From positions 15,254,001 through 15,318,000 of the forward strand of contig NC_088317.1 in assembly GCF_910592395.1 (NCBI RefSeq): DNA of 64,000 nucleotides. Reading direction: 5' to 3'. Position 1 is the stretch's first letter, and the number at the start of each line of letters is the position of its first letter. Origin of the DNA: Lineus longissimus. Lineage: Eukaryota; Nemertea; Pilidiophora; Heteronemertea; Lineidae. A program made the translations under genes and the position numbers. Below, in pieces: positions 13,011 through 24,667 of the stretch. The notes below the pieces were generated by a model, which was not told where the DNA came from, made no database searches, and saw only the letters and a program-made list of their open reading frames with translations.

Positions 13011-13995
13011 TATGCGTAATGGGAAAGATTGGTCTACGAGATTCGTCGATATGTAGCATGAATATCTACTTATCCCTAGACCATTCTCAATATATTAATT
13101 GCCGGTTCTGACGTCATGATGTAGATGTTTTTCTCACTGTCTCTGAGCATTTTCATCTGAGCCCCGTTAGTCCTTAAAGACTTAAAGACGAGGTTCCTTG
13201 TGTCTGATGTCTATGCCAGTGCAAGCAAAGAACTACTAAGTGAGAAAGATGAGTAACTTGCATGGACTCTACCTCTGGCCAAAGACCTGATCACCAGGCC
13301 AATAAACGCAATTGGCGCCTTGCTGTAGTGGCACGCAAAAACGGTCATTCTGCCTTGGTGGAGGAATTCTCCCTGGAGATAAACACCTCTAAGTGGCAAG
13401 CAAACACTGAAGAAGAAGAAGAAGAATCTGAACCCAACTGGATCATGCTGGTATCTGACAAGTGATTTGCACATTAAGGGAGATCAGTGGCATAGTGGCT
13501 CATAATCAGGAGGTTGTGGGTTCGACACTTGGAAGGATCACCACTCTTTTGCATTGCATCCTTGAGCAAGGCACTTATCCCTCTTTGCTTCTCTCCACCC
13601 AGGAGTGATTGGCTACCTAGCTGGCAAAGGCGGCAGACTATGATTGTAAGTCCTGTGCGCTGTGTCGCTGCAGCTCGGACCTGTATCAATACTCCCAGTG
13701 AGAAGAGCTTGAATCATGAGTGTACACGCCAATAGGTAGGGGTAATAATATGAAGCCCTTTGACCCACTAAAACCAGTTGGATTTTTCTCTCCACCCGAG
13801 AATGAGTACCTAGCTGGCATCAGCAATGGTTAAACCTTAATGGATGATGATCAAAACCCACTGCCTTGTCTCTCATACATGATGCCTCTAATATGCATTA
13901 TGAAAAAGATAGGTCGACAAGATGTATCAGTATGCAGCATCAAGTTATCTACTTATCCCAAGACGATCCACAATCAATTAATTAGTTTCGTTTCC
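13011..13995. repeat. Dispersed repeats including a SINE-like unit and a direct duplication
   Basis: 13011-13110 and 13893-13990 are diverged direct copies (ATGCRTWATGRRAAAGATWGGT to CTACTTATCCC). Between them, 13205-13475 is the reverse complement of a family seen in + orientation at 26740-26930 (shared CTTCTTCTTCAGYGTTTGCT and RGAGGTAGAGTCCATGCA). 13475-13640 looks like a tRNA-derived SINE: GTGGGTTCGACAC as a B-box-like block followed by CCTTGAGCAAGGCACTTATCC, shared with 35540-35660. Confidence 0.55.
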
Positions 13996-15454
13996 ATATT
14001 TTCTAAGCTTTTTTGTTGCCTCTGTCTTCCCAGCTGATTATGTCAGGTTCACATGAACAGCCTGAATGCGAAGCTCTCTATTTTTGCCATCGTAAGAAAA
14101 AAGCTTGAAAGTTTGAAATTCAGAAGCGCAAATTTATTTCAGTTTCGGGTTTGGAGCATTTCACATCAAAACTCTTCCTGTACCTGTGTTGCTGTGGCAT
14201 TTTTTGATTGGCCTATCATAAGAAACGGGCCATCAGCACCATATTTTGACTATATGTCCAAGTTGGCCCCAGTTATGCTAGCGGTTATCAAAATTGTGAT
14301 TTATGCAAAAAAAACGCTATGGGATAGGCAATCCCGCATCCAGATCTCGAACTGGTAAATTGCTCGGACACTTGTTAGTTGTCATTTCTAACATTTGTGA
14401 AAAAATTCTCCTCTATAAATAGGTGATTAAATTCACTGATGGTTTGAAAATAATCAGTATGATGATGAAAACATGCAGTATTACATCAACTTATACCATG
14501 GCAATGCCCATCAAATGGCTCATCTCTGTCCTCCGAATTTCAGAAATTCTAAACCTAAGTCCAAACTTCTAACTGAAGCACCCTTTTTCCAAATACACAA
14601 ATATGAAATTACAAAATGGATATCTTATTTTGCGATAAAACTATTTTAAGTATTCTGGCAAATGAGTGGTGTCCAGGCTTAGAATTCTTTCAATTGATTC
14701 TTCATTAGAGATATTGCTACCACTCTTTGACCACAACGTTGCCCCTGGGAATACATGTGGAGGCTGGCTCCACTCTAGAATACCGCATACCATCCATTAT
14801 CATTTTTGGTCCAACTGATTATTGATCTTTATTTGCCAGACTAAGTATTGTAACGTATGACAATTCCTGCAAAGAAATGGCAAGCAGGCTTAGCAATGAT
14901 GCTATCCATTTGCAACACATTACCGTAATAGCTTGCAAATGGATTGATCTTGTCGCGATACACAATCTTTAATCATAATTGTTTTGCTATTTGCAAAATC
15001 TGTGCTTAGAGAAAGCCATCTGAAATGTCTAAGGAGGGAAAATATGATAGAACAGCACATAATGATGATTACAGATTGTTGTTTTTTGCATTAGAGATGT
15101 AATAGATAGCCTTGGAAAATGGATTTTGGCGTGTTGAGAGCTTGCTCTTCGTCAACAGTGCGATGGATGTACAATGTTCCAAACGCTCTTAAAAATAAAG
15201 GTTTTTGAGCTTTTCTGAGTAGGCTATAACGAATAGCATTGGTATACGAAGTATTGGTATACATGGTGTACGAAGCATTGAAGGGTTTACCAAACAGCAA
15301 GGTAACTACCACTTGTAATATTGACCTCATCTGCCCCTTGCTTGAAACTTAGCAATGGATTTTTGACCAAATACACGGTGAGGAGCACTCAGTGAAGATG
15401 GTTCTTATTGATTCCCTACTCAAGACAACCTACCATCATCAGCTAAGACACTAA

Positions 15455-16215
15455 GCAATTAATTTTCCATTTGCTGGTGTATGGTGTCGGGCAGAATATT
15501 GACAAGAGCATAGAAGATGGTTCGAGTCGAGGAATTTGGGATTATTCTGTCATTATCGGGATACATGTACCATATGGATCTTGGTTTTATTCTATCTGTA
15601 CAAATCTGTTTTGCCTGACAAGCAGAGCTTGTAGTGGTAAGTCCGTATCACTTGGAGCTACACACATAAAAAAGGGTCGGGGAAAAGATGGGTTTGCAAG
15701 TGTCATCAACAGAAGAGATTGAGTCCAGAACTCTGACATTATTCTGTCGTTAGTAGCATGCTACTATCTGTGCAAATCTGTTTTGCCGGACGGAGCTTGT
15801 AGTGATAAGTTCATAGACGTCCGAGTTATACACATGCAAAAGGTTTAGGAGAAAAGATAGGTTAGTAAGTGTCATCAACAGAAGAGATTTAGTCAAGAAC
15901 TCTGAAATTATTCCGTCATTATCAGGATTATGTATGGATCTTGGTTTCTTTGCCTGACAGAGCTAGTGGTAAGTCTATAGATAGAGGTCGCAGCTGAACA
16001 TGTAAAAAGGGTTGGAGAAAAGATGGGTTAGCAAGTGTCAACAGCAGAAGAGATTGAGTCGAGGACTCTGGGATTATTCTGTCATTATCTGGATTATGTA
16101 AGGATTGTTGTTGCTGCTATTTGTGCAAATATCACTTGCCTGACAGAGCTGGTAAGTTCGTAGAGGTCGGAGCTAAACGCATAAAAAAAGGGTAACAGAA
16201 AAACTGGTTTGGTGT
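15455..16215. repeat. Tandem array of about 185-bp units, four copies
   Basis: The unit (GATTATTCTGTCATTATC, then TGTGCAAATCTGTTTTGCCTGACA, then TCATAGAGGTCGGAGCT, then a poly-A/GGGT block and AGAAGAGATTGAGTC) recurs near 15537, 15738, 15905 and 16072. The entry sequence TTTTCCATTTGCTGGTGTATGG and AGAATATTGACAAGA is found again alone at about 16500-16555, so the array may derive from a larger dispersed element. The 83-codon frame at 15471 is not a gene. Confidence 0.7.
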
Positions 16216-18620
16216 GCCTCTTTTCAGGACATTTCAGATTTTGAGGATTTTGGTTTCCACTCCTAAAAATGGAAAAATCTATGCCTCAGCTCAATCAAGA
16301 ACTTTGAATTTTCAAAATCGGACAAAAAATAACAGTTTAGATACATAATTTGCAAGTAATGTTTTTTTTTATGCTTTGGGCACTGTGACATCTCTGATAT
16401 TCTTCAAGATTGTTTCAAATTTTGATAAGTTCCAGCAGATCGTTACCCAGATATCGATTGCTATCAGGGAAATCCTGCCACGATCAGTTCAGATATCTAG
16501 CGATTAATATTCCATTTGGTGGTGTCTGGTGACGGAAAGAATATTGACAAGAATAAGATGCATGCTGCAGTCTTGGATATTTCATCAACTACATTGACCC
16601 TTTTTGCCCTATGAGATCTGTGTTGTATATACATGATTGTGCAACTAGACTCAGGCGCAAAGCTAGCTTTTTGCATCCTAGATTGGGGAAAAATTGCTCA
16701 TGGGGAATCAGCACGGGTTCTTTGGGGATGTTGGGGCAGCACCACCTGTCCCTTCCTCAACATCAGCACCATGCGTCTTGTCACCAGTTGCATGGAACAA
16801 GTATTCTATGGTTTGACGCTTGCAGTATAGGAATGACCATAAAAATCGAGAATCTTGCAAGTCATTTTGTTCCCTCATTTGCATTATGGGTAAATATTGA
16901 CTCGGCCATTTGTACTAAAGTGGTGATTCACCAGTCATGCAAGTGTGAACATGGTCTGGGAATGACTCTAAAATCACTCAGATCTAGCAAGAATCTCTGT
17001 ATTCAGTAACGATCTGGGCGACACTTGCAAATATCGGCAAAGATGTCTTCATGGTCTATAATCACCAGTTGCTCGTGTTGAACTAACGTAGTGATTCACT
17101 CACCATGTTGACTCAAGCTGGCAAATAGAAGCAGCAGAAAGTGTTGCGCGTGCAACTTTTCAAATATGCCAATAATGTTCATATGATGCGTCAACAATTT
17201 GCCTCTTTTTGTCTCGCGTTTTCCATTCAACCAAGTCAAACTACAGCTTTTAGTTTTTTCGACAAATTTCCCATGTGGGGTGATATTTCAGAATTTCTTT
17301 TTTGGGCAAGATCAGAATGCATCAAGTGATCTTCAGAAAATTATCTATGAATAATGCACACTGCTGCAACATTGGATGGCAACCACACGTTCTTGAAAGG
17401 CAAAATGTTGATGCATCACATTTTGTTTTGGTGGATACAGGCCTTCTATCTATAATGCAGTTTGAGCCTCAATGATTTGGGAGCGTGTTTGAACTGGGCT
17501 ATCATGCAACTGAGCCATTCATTTTAGAAGGAGGGGTTCAGGTGTCTGAACAGATTTCCCCAGAGGTTCTGCTCTCCTAGTCCTTGATGTATGTTCGATG
17601 CTATCTTTTAGCTTCTGTTTCACTGCTTCCAAGTTTTTCAATGACAGGGCTTGCACTGCAGAAAAAAAGTTCATGTGTCGTGCAGTTATGAAGGGGTTAA
17701 ACTTTTTAATTTGAGCAATTACTTATGCGCCAAAACCTTGTTGCATGTCGGGACCAATTTGCCTGATTCACTACTGTCTAATAGTATAAAATTATGTTAG
17801 TTTAACATGTTTAAGCCACAACCATTCCATGATGTATGTTTGGTAAGATTACCATGGCAACTAGTATCACTGGTGCCTTGGCGGCAATTTCGTTGTTACC
17901 GTAATGCCAGACTTTGAGGAATTGTCTACCATTCTTGGTCCACCAATACATATCCCATTATCCTTTGCGTCTTTGATCTTGGGAAGAGACAATTAACTAT
18001 CTGTTGCAACTGTTGAGGAGGTCACATTTTAACCCTTAGAGTTCTGTTGGTGCCTTTAGAAAACGATTGAATAAAAAATAGTTTTGGGTATTCGTGAGAT
18101 TTATACTAGTAGAGTGGTTGTGTGGACATGTTTGATGTTCAAAATTGGTGTCTTCACATATCTGTTGTATCTTGTCATGGGAAAAACTCTTAGAAAGAGT
18201 AACTAGTGGCAAAACAAGCAAAGGGTGGGCAAATTCCCCTCCAGAAGACACAAAGAAATGTGATTTTGACCATGATTTTGGACGAAGATTTTCAAAAAGT
18301 CCCACCCCAGATAGCCCTTTGCCCCATCCAAGACTAAAAGAGCTAGCTAGGCCACTGATATTTTGCTTCTAGGTATCAATTAAAAGCATGTTTGATCTCT
18401 TTTTCAAGTGTCATCTGTAATTTACACGTGGACCTCTATTGCTCAGGGGCAGCTGTAAAACATCAGGGTCAGGTACCTTCAAACATTTTAACCTTTCCAA
18501 GTGTATCACTGGAGTTTCTCTTTTGTTCCAATTATTTCCCCGCTGTTCTGACTTTGGCTGGCTGATACGTTACGTATTTCTTCATTAGAATCAATCAATG
18601 GTTCCCTAATATCTTTTCAG

Positions 18621-18717
18621 GTCGGTAAAACCAAGGTGTTCTTCCAGCTGAAGCACATTGAACAACTCGAGACAATATCGAAAGGTCTGGAATGTAGCAT
18701 TGTCTTGATACAAAAAG
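18621..18717 (+). CDS. MYO16: Myosin XVI-like, first visible exon: end of motor and start of IQ motif
   Basis: The exon is 97 bp, bounded by ctttTCAG and GTGAGT, and codes 32 residues plus one base. It opens with VGKTKVFFQ, the strongly conserved end of the myosin converter/relay region, then a lever-helix LKHIEQLE, and stops inside the IQ consensus (..VLIQK). This stretch lies directly before the light-chain-binding neck in all myosins. The frame is set by the motif and by the join to 22263, which completes GTG (Val) and the IQ motif. The protein is an actin-dependent motor; class assignment rests on the tail. Earlier motor exons are not found in this window. Confidence 0.85.
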
Positions 18718-18904
18718 GTGAGTTTATGCAGTAGTTTGTTTATTATAGTGTCATCCTTAGGAAAGAGTTGGCTAGATTTGGCTGATGACACACTCTTTAC
18801 TTCCTGACTCCTGTATCTCTAGTGCCAGGTGCCTGTTGAGAAGACAGTTTATACCCCTATATTTAACAAGCTGGCGGCTAACCAGCCTCGAAAAACATTG
18901 TAGC

Positions 18905-19204
18905 TACATGTATGAAGCTCATGAAATTATAGTACAGAGCCTCATAAAACATAGTTACTACAGAAGCACATGAAATTATAATACAGAGCCTCATAAAACA
19001 TAGTTACTGCAGAAGCACATGAAATTATAATACAGAGCCTCATAAAACATAGTTACCACAGAAGCACATGAAATTATAATACAGAGCCTCATAAAACATA
19101 GTTACTACTGAAGCACATGAAATTATAATACAGAGCCTCATAAAACATAGTTACTACAGAAGCACATGAAATTATAATACAGAGCCTCATAAAACATAGT
19201 TACT
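18905..19204. repeat. Minisatellite, 49-bp unit, left half
   Basis: About six near-identical copies of a 49-bp unit containing CACATGAAATTATAATACAG and CCTCATAAAACATAGTTAC. The array is broken at 19205 by an inserted element and resumes at 20312. Copies on this side are very homogeneous, suggesting recent expansion. Confidence 0.9.
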
Positions 19205-20311
19205 CAACACCAGAAAAACCCGACCAACGCCGTCCGATAGAGGCCGCCAGTCTAATCAGTCACGTGCCGCCATTGACGAATCAGCTCGCAGCAATCAATC
19301 ACAATGGCAGCCTCAACGAGACGCGGTATCCGTTTGAATTACGCTTTGTTATCTGATATAAAATTGCCGAATTACAAGAGAGAAAAACGAGTAGTCCATA
19401 ATAACACCAGTCAAGAGTTTTATGATATCTCAAGGATCATAACAAGACATCAAACCTGGATGCCAACAAGACCAACCTCCACCCCACCCTACCCCCACCC
19501 CACCCCCACCCCCAAGGTAGGAGAGGCCAAGACCACAGTACACCCCCCACAAAATGCCCAACTTTTTTACATTAGACGATTAGATATAGGAAAGCTACCA
19601 TCAGTAATAAACTTTGGGTGCAGGGAAACTGGACTCATGCAGTCATGATTAGCACGATCATCAAGTGAAAAATGAATTTTCAAACTTCATTTAAAATCTA
19701 GAGTGAAAAATTTAAATCTCAGTAGTATCAGAATGATGTTGTTTCACATTAGCATGAAACAAGCACGATTTAAAACTAGGTATATTGCATAGATCAACCC
19801 CCCAAGCTCCCTAGTGACCCCCTCGCAATGACCAATTAAATTTTTTGCTGTCACATCATTAAAACCTCCAATTTCGGCATGCAAGTGGACAAAGAAAAAA
19901 ATGTTTCAAAACACCAGAAGCAGTGTTTTTATGACTCTAGATGGTATTGCCCTCTCGCGGATCTATCGGCAACTAAAATATTATCGCTAGAAATGCCAGT
20001 TTTTGAGCCGTAAAAACGCCTCAAAGGCTTATTTTCCTGATTTTCCCTGTTTGAACTTCATCAATGCATGCAAAGCGGCGGTACAAAGGTGGACAAAGGA
20101 TTTTTTTGACTAAATTCACTGAAATTTCGCACAGTATTAGATAGACATTAGAGGAAACCAATGGCCTATCGGCAAAGTGCGTAATGCTCCCCACCGCCTG
20201 ATTAACTCTGCTTTTGGAGATTGCCCTAAGCTAAGCGCACTACTGCGTTGATCGGCCGAGATGGTAATTAGTGCGCATGCGCAAGTTCGAGGTCGGGGAT
20301 TTCTGGTATTG
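19205..20311 (+). mobile_element. 1.1-kb inverted-repeat element inserted in a minisatellite
   Basis: The left end CAACACCAGAAAAACCCGACC and the complement of the right end CAATACCAGAAATCCCCGACC match at 18 of 21 positions, and the element exactly interrupts the 49-bp minisatellite, so both edges are well defined. Target duplication is unclear: flanks read ...GTTACT and TACAG..., so at most a TAC or single-T duplication can be argued because the repeat itself reads TTACTACAG. Inside is a 115-codon + frame (19304-19648) starting MAASTRRGIRLNYALLSD, basic at first, then proline/threonine-rich, with a possible donor (AAG|GTAGGA) near 19514. No transposase domain is recognised. Confidence 0.7.
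19304..19648 (+). CDS. Unidentified 114-aa reading frame inside the inverted-repeat element
   Basis: It begins with a real ATG in CACAATGGCAGCC, a favourable initiation context, and codes a basic N-terminal part (TRRGIRLNYALLSDIKLPNYKR and similar) followed by a PTSTPPYPHPTPTP low-complexity stretch. It lies wholly within the mobile element and could be the first exon of a captured or element-borne gene, with a donor-like AAG|GTAGGA at about 19514. I do not recognise the family. It may equally be chance. Confidence 0.3.
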   Translation: MAASTRRGIRLNYALLSDIKLPNYKREKRVVHNNTSQEFYDISRIITRHQTWMPTRPTSTPPYPHPTPTPKVGEAKTTVHPPQNAQLFYIRRLDIGKLPSVINFGCRETGLMQS

Positions 20312-20862
20312 TACAGAAGCACATGAAATTATAATACAGAGCCTCATAAAACATAGTTACTACAGAAGCACATGAAATTATAGTACAGAGCCTCATAAAA
20401 CATAGTTACTAGAGAGGCACATGAAATTATAGTACAGAGCCTCATAAAACATTGTTGCTACAGAAACTCATAAAACTACAAAAATTCTTCATGAAATTAT
20501 AGTACAGAGCCTTATAAAACAACTTAAATTAGAGCCCATAAATTTATAGTACAGAGCCTCACAAAACGTTACAGAAGCACATGAAATTATAGTACAGAGC
20601 CTTATAAAACATAATAAATACAGTGCCCATAAATTTCTAGTACAGAGCCTCACAAAATATTGTAGCTACAGAAGCTCTTGAAATTATAGTACAGAGCCTT
20701 TTAAAACAACCTAAATACAGAAGACCATGAAGTTATAGTGCAGAGCCTCATAAAACATTGTGGAATTAGAGTACAAAGCCTCATAAAACAGTGTAGTTAC
20801 AGAAGCTCGTGAAATTATAGTACAGATTATAGTAATTACAAACCCTCATAAAACACCGTATT
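20312..20862. repeat. Minisatellite, 49-bp unit, diverged right half
   Basis: The same unit as 18905-19204 continues for about eleven copies, increasingly diverged (RTACAGAGCCTYATAAAACA, with indels), ending near 20862. The polarity, homogeneous on the left and degenerate on the right, suggests turnover concentrated at one end. Confidence 0.85.
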
Positions 20863-21104
20863 TAGGCGTATTTAGGCGCACTGCACTTATATTCGGGGTG
20901 TGCATATCTCCTGAATATATTAGCGCATGTGCTTAACAGCCATGTGGTTCCAACTTTTATCAGCAACGGTTATATTCCGTGAAAGCACAGTGCTGCCATC
21001 TCATGAGTCATTGGAAAACGATACTAGGTCTGGCAATAACTACAGTGTAGCTTCCAATCTCGAACACGTCAATCTTACAAGCTACATTGACTTCTGCATT
21101 CTGC

Positions 21105-22160
21105 AGTTTAGTTCACAGTCATATGGTTTCTCTTCTGTATGAATCTTGATATGGTTGGGCAGATAACTGCGATAAGTGAATCGTTTTCCAATCTGTTCAC
21201 ATTCAAAAGGTTTCTCACCTTTGTGGGACCTAATGTGTAATTTAATTTCATGACTATGATTGTTGTACCTGATTTTGGATAACGTTTATGAAGACGTCGT
21301 GTCACATCACATTGAGTAATATAAAACCTGCAATGCATCGTGACGTGACAAGGACCAACACTATGTAAACGTTGTTCCCAATCAAGTGCATGAATCTATA
21401 GTTTTGAAACATTTTCTACACTGTTCACATTCATACAGTTTCTCCCCATTGCTTGGACCTAACGTGAAGTTTCAGTCCATCCCTAGTTTTGAAACATTTT
21501 CTACATTGTTGACATCTAAATGGTTTCTCTCCTGTGTGAGTCAGGACATGGCTTCGTAAATGCCCAAGTTAAGTGAACCATTTTCCACATTTTTCACATC
21601 CTGTGTGGGACCTAATGTGGATTTTCAGTTCAGCAGAGGTAACATTGTGGGACCTATCCATCACATCCATATTGCTTCTCTCCAGTGTGGGACCTCATGT
21701 GAATTTTCAGTTCAGCAGAGGTTTTGAAACATTTGCTACATTGTTGATATCAAAATGGTTTCTCTCCTGTGTGAGTCAGGATATGACTTCGTAAATGACT
21801 ACCTTGAGTGAATCGTTTTCCACATTCATCACATCCAAATGGTTTCTCTCCTGTGTGAGTCAGGATATGACTTCGTAAATGACTACCTTGAATGAATTGT
21901 TTTCCACATTCATCACATCCAAATGGTTTCTCTCCTGTGTGAGTCAGGATATGACTTCGTAAATGACTACCATGAGTGAATTGTTTTCCACATTCATCAC
22001 ATCCAAATGGTTTCTCTCCTGTGTGAGTCAGGATATGACTTCGTAAATGACTACCATGAGTGAATTGTTTTCCACATTCATCACATCCAAATGGTTTCTC
22101 TCCTGTGTGAGTCAGGATATGACTTCGTAACTGACCACCTTTCTTATTAGCACCGTGCAA
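21105..22160 (-). pseudogene. Decayed C2H2 zinc-finger array, antisense in a myosin intron
   Basis: On the minus strand 22160-21750 reads as the end of one finger, then four complete C2H2 fingers of 84 bp each with TGEKPF linkers ([18 protein letters not shown]), nearly identical to each other. A TGA follows the last TGEKPF. Beyond it are recognisable but broken fingers: QQCSKCF..ELKIHMRSHTGEK just after the stop, [15 protein letters not shown] near 21480-21540, and [19 protein letters not shown] near 21110-21215, the last lacking its second cysteine. No ATG, KRAB, ZAD or BTB segment precedes the array and the first finger is cut, so this is a truncated gene copy. DNA-binding C2H2 fingers are the known family function; no function is expected here. 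Confidence 0.85.
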
Positions 22161-22262
22161 ACAAGCAATCTAAATTGCAGCTACCTGCGATTATCGCCGC
22201 AGTTGTGTGCAATAAAAAGATCTCTGCTCTGCGTGTAAAATTTACATTTCAATTTCTTTCAG

Positions 22263-22488
22263 TGTTCCGAGGATATTCCGCAAGAAAGAGATTCGCTGGG
22301 ATTCTTGAAACCAAACGACGACAAGAATCCTACATCTTGGCCTTCCTATTGGACGTCGAGCGTCACCTGACCACCTCGTTCGAGTTATTATCGGAGCAAT
22401 GTGGACATGACCGTCAACGTCATGATGACATGATACAGCGTGAATTGAAGGAAGAGTGCCAGCTGCAGGCAATGGAAGACGGAAAACG
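22263..22488 (+). CDS. MYO16: Myosin XVI-like exon: IQ motif and neck/tail helix
   Basis: The 226-bp exon lies between tttctttcAG and CG|GTAAGA. With the previous exon it completes the motif IQKVFRGYSAR (IQxxxRGxxxR), a calmodulin/light-chain site at protein residues about 30-40 counted from the first visible residue. It continues with a charged helix: LETKRRQESYILAFLLDVE, then HDRQRHDDMIQRELKEE. From memory the human myosin XVI neck has a related RRKRQEE..I..FL segment at this place, which supports class XVI. The frame is open throughout and ends after two bases of an Arg codon. Confidence 0.85.
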
Positions 22489-22725
22489 GTAAGATACGCC
22501 TTTAAATACTTAAATGTGGACTGACAATTTTAACGTTTTGTAATTTATATCATCTTGAGAGGCAAGATTTTCCTGTCGGTGATAGTAGGACACAGTGATA
22601 AGGTAAGGTCATCGTGATAAGGTAATATCTGTGATAAGGTCATCAACAGGTCACGATTGGCTATGATGTAAATCACGTCATGACGTTGGTGCCATGGCCT
22701 TGCTTCCTCCCTGATGTTGATCCCT

Positions 22726-22812
22726 AGCGACTAGCCCTAGCGACTAGCCCTAGCGACTAGCCCTAGCGACTAGCCCTAGCGACCAGCCCTAGCGACTAGC
22801 CCTAGCGACTAG
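22726..22812. repeat. Minisatellite, 13-bp unit, about seven copies
   Basis: AGCGACTAGCCCT repeats head to tail about seven times with a single T-to-C change in one copy. Confidence 0.9.
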
Positions 22813-23668
22813 CCACATCGTGCTATCAGAGAATCCAGGGTGGTCTTGGTGGAAGCTATACTATGGTCAAAGCTACCACTAAGCAGCTACTACTACTGTG
22901 AAAGCTACTACTCTCCAACCGAGACCAAAATGCAAAACTACACATCAATACACTGGCACAGCCTCAATAGCAGTGAGGGTGTGTTTGTAAGTCGATTTAG
23001 GGGCTGTTGAGCTCTTATTTCCACATGCCTGTGATCAACGGGTAGTTTTCTAGTGATGATAATAAACAGTATAATAAAACATGTCAATGTAGAAGTGGCA
23101 TTTCAGTTCATCTTTGATGGCTTACGTCGTTTGTTTAAAGATTTTGAATTCATAATTGAAAATGTCCAATTGTGAAATTGTGATTGCGTTTTGACGAGAG
23201 ACAGGTCAATGGGCATCTATCTAAATACGGAAATATGTCAATTTGAAATATGAACCTCGGCACACTTGTGATCAGACGTCACTTGATCATTTGAAAAGGA
23301 TGTCTACAGCATATCCTCAATGAAACTTTCCTGAAGTCAATGACCTGTTATTGAAAAACAAACGATAAAATTCCTTGAAAAATACACTTGACTCGATTTC
23401 GATTTCTTCTTGAAACTTTTTGAAATATGAAACTAATGTACTAAAGTGTCTGCATCCGGTGCTCGTTTTATTAAGTCGTCAACAAAATGAAATCTGTGTT
23501 TATAAAAAATATATTCATTGACCCAAGTCGTAATAACATGAATACCCCTTGTGGATTCGATTAGCCACTTTCTAATAAGTGAGTATTTTTCATTCACTTG
23601 CAGGCTGATTTTACAGGTTTTGCAGTATAAAATGTATTTTTTGATGATATTTCAGGACTGTTTCGGAG

Positions 23669-23849
23669 ATATGTGACCTGTCACAGCAAAACCAGGCACA
23701 TATCGCTCTGAGATTGGCAGGTTGAGACAGACTGGTTTTTCATTTCACTATTGTCTTCCTTTTGTGGTATATGAGTACATCAGCTTCTTCCATTATCTCC
23801 TGTCTTCTGTGCGACATGCGCCTGGTTTTGCTGTGACCAGTCATATATA
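23669..23849. mobile_element. Palindromic MITE, copy 1
   Basis: Ends ATGTGACCTGTCACAGCAAAA and the inverted TTTTGCTGTGACCAGTCATAT form inverted repeats of about 36 bp that continue through CCAGGCRCATRTCG. The inner part includes TTCTTCCATTATCTCCTG. Two further copies are at 27699-27895 (opposite orientation) and 31769-31953. TA repeats flank the element, compatible with a TA duplication as in Tc1/mariner derivatives. Non-coding. Confidence 0.8.
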
Positions 23850-24133
23850 ACGACATAAGACAGTGGGCAAAATGGGGCCATCGGTAGATTAAGGGTTGAT
23901 GGTATTCTTTTGTTAAAACAGACTACTCATGGTTCCAAGAAGGAAGGATGAATAAGTGCTGGCATTATCCAGGGTGACCATTATGATTGATTTGCTAAAT
24001 CGGGAACAAACCACACAACGATGTCCTCGTATTAAATACGTTTTAATTTTCACACTCTACGTTTCGCACTGAAATGTGCTTCGACAATTGACATGTACAA
24101 GATTTTATATGTGCAGCAACAGTATTGGAACGG

Positions 24134-24667
24134 GGTAACCGGAAAAACGCCGACCGACCGACTGACCTGCCGAAAAACGCTGACCGACCGACCTTCGGAC
24201 CTACCAACCCAAGGAGTTTCGTAGTTGAGTCACAGGTCTCATAAGTCAATGTGATATATCCAATCCACGATAGCAGGTCATGTGAAATGAAATTGTAAAC
24301 AAGCGCACGTGCGCTGGTCAAATGACAACATGCATGTTGCGCATTGCAGTTCATGCATTGCATCGGTCGAGACACTCGAGTAGAAAAACAGTGCATAGAT
24401 TAGGCCCAAATCATGTTTTTATATCCACCGACCATGTAGACAAAGCATATCTTTAGAGTATCGTTATCAGTTCCTTACCGCGTGGGCCCGTTTTCCCGGT
24501 ATAATTGACTGGAGATGCTGCTGTCAGACACGTCGGACTCCATCATGTCCATTGCGCTGGGCACTACACAGATATATGTGCTATCGAGAAGCGAAACGGA
24601 TACTGCATATGACGGTAGGTTGGCAGGTCAGTCGGTTGGTCGGTCGGTCGGCGTTTTTCCGGTTACC
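24134..24667. mobile_element. Mutator-like MITE with perfect 9-bp target duplication
   Basis: Terminal inverted repeats beginning GGTAACCGGAAAAACGCC match perfectly for 29 bp, through three CGAC units, then continue after an 8-bp offset (CGACTGACCTGCC on both arms). TTGGAACGG lies directly outside each end (24125-24133 and 24668-24676), a perfect 9-bp duplication. Nine-base duplications are the hallmark of the Mutator/MULE superfamily. The 534-bp interior has no transposase. Near-perfect arms and intact duplication suggest recent movement. Confidence 0.8.

Larger units (their letters stand above)
1..18620 (+). other. Upstream intron or flank of the myosin gene, repeat-rich
   Basis: No exon that I can support is found here on either strand. 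The exon at 18621 begins in mid-protein after a good acceptor (atcttttcag), so at least the right end is intron; the motor-domain exons must lie further left or be too short for me to recognise. Content is tandem and dispersed repeats listed separately. I see nothing definite in 960-2570 (except a MITE end near 1283), 4350-5730, 6300-7300, 8900-9540, 14010-15450 and 16215-18620. Open frames of 60-145 codons in these stretches have no recognisable domain and no codon-like pattern. Confidence 0.6.
18718..22262 (+). other. Intron between the first and second visible myosin exons
   Basis: A 3.5-kb intron, GTGAGT to ttctttcAG, splitting one codon after its first base and cutting the IQ motif. It carries the 49-bp minisatellite, the 1.1-kb inverted-repeat element and the antisense zinc-finger pseudogene listed separately. 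I see no extra exon. Confidence 0.75.

Noticed and set aside
22242-22472. Minus-strand 76-codon frame
   Set aside because: It is antisense to the real IQ exon at 22263-22488.
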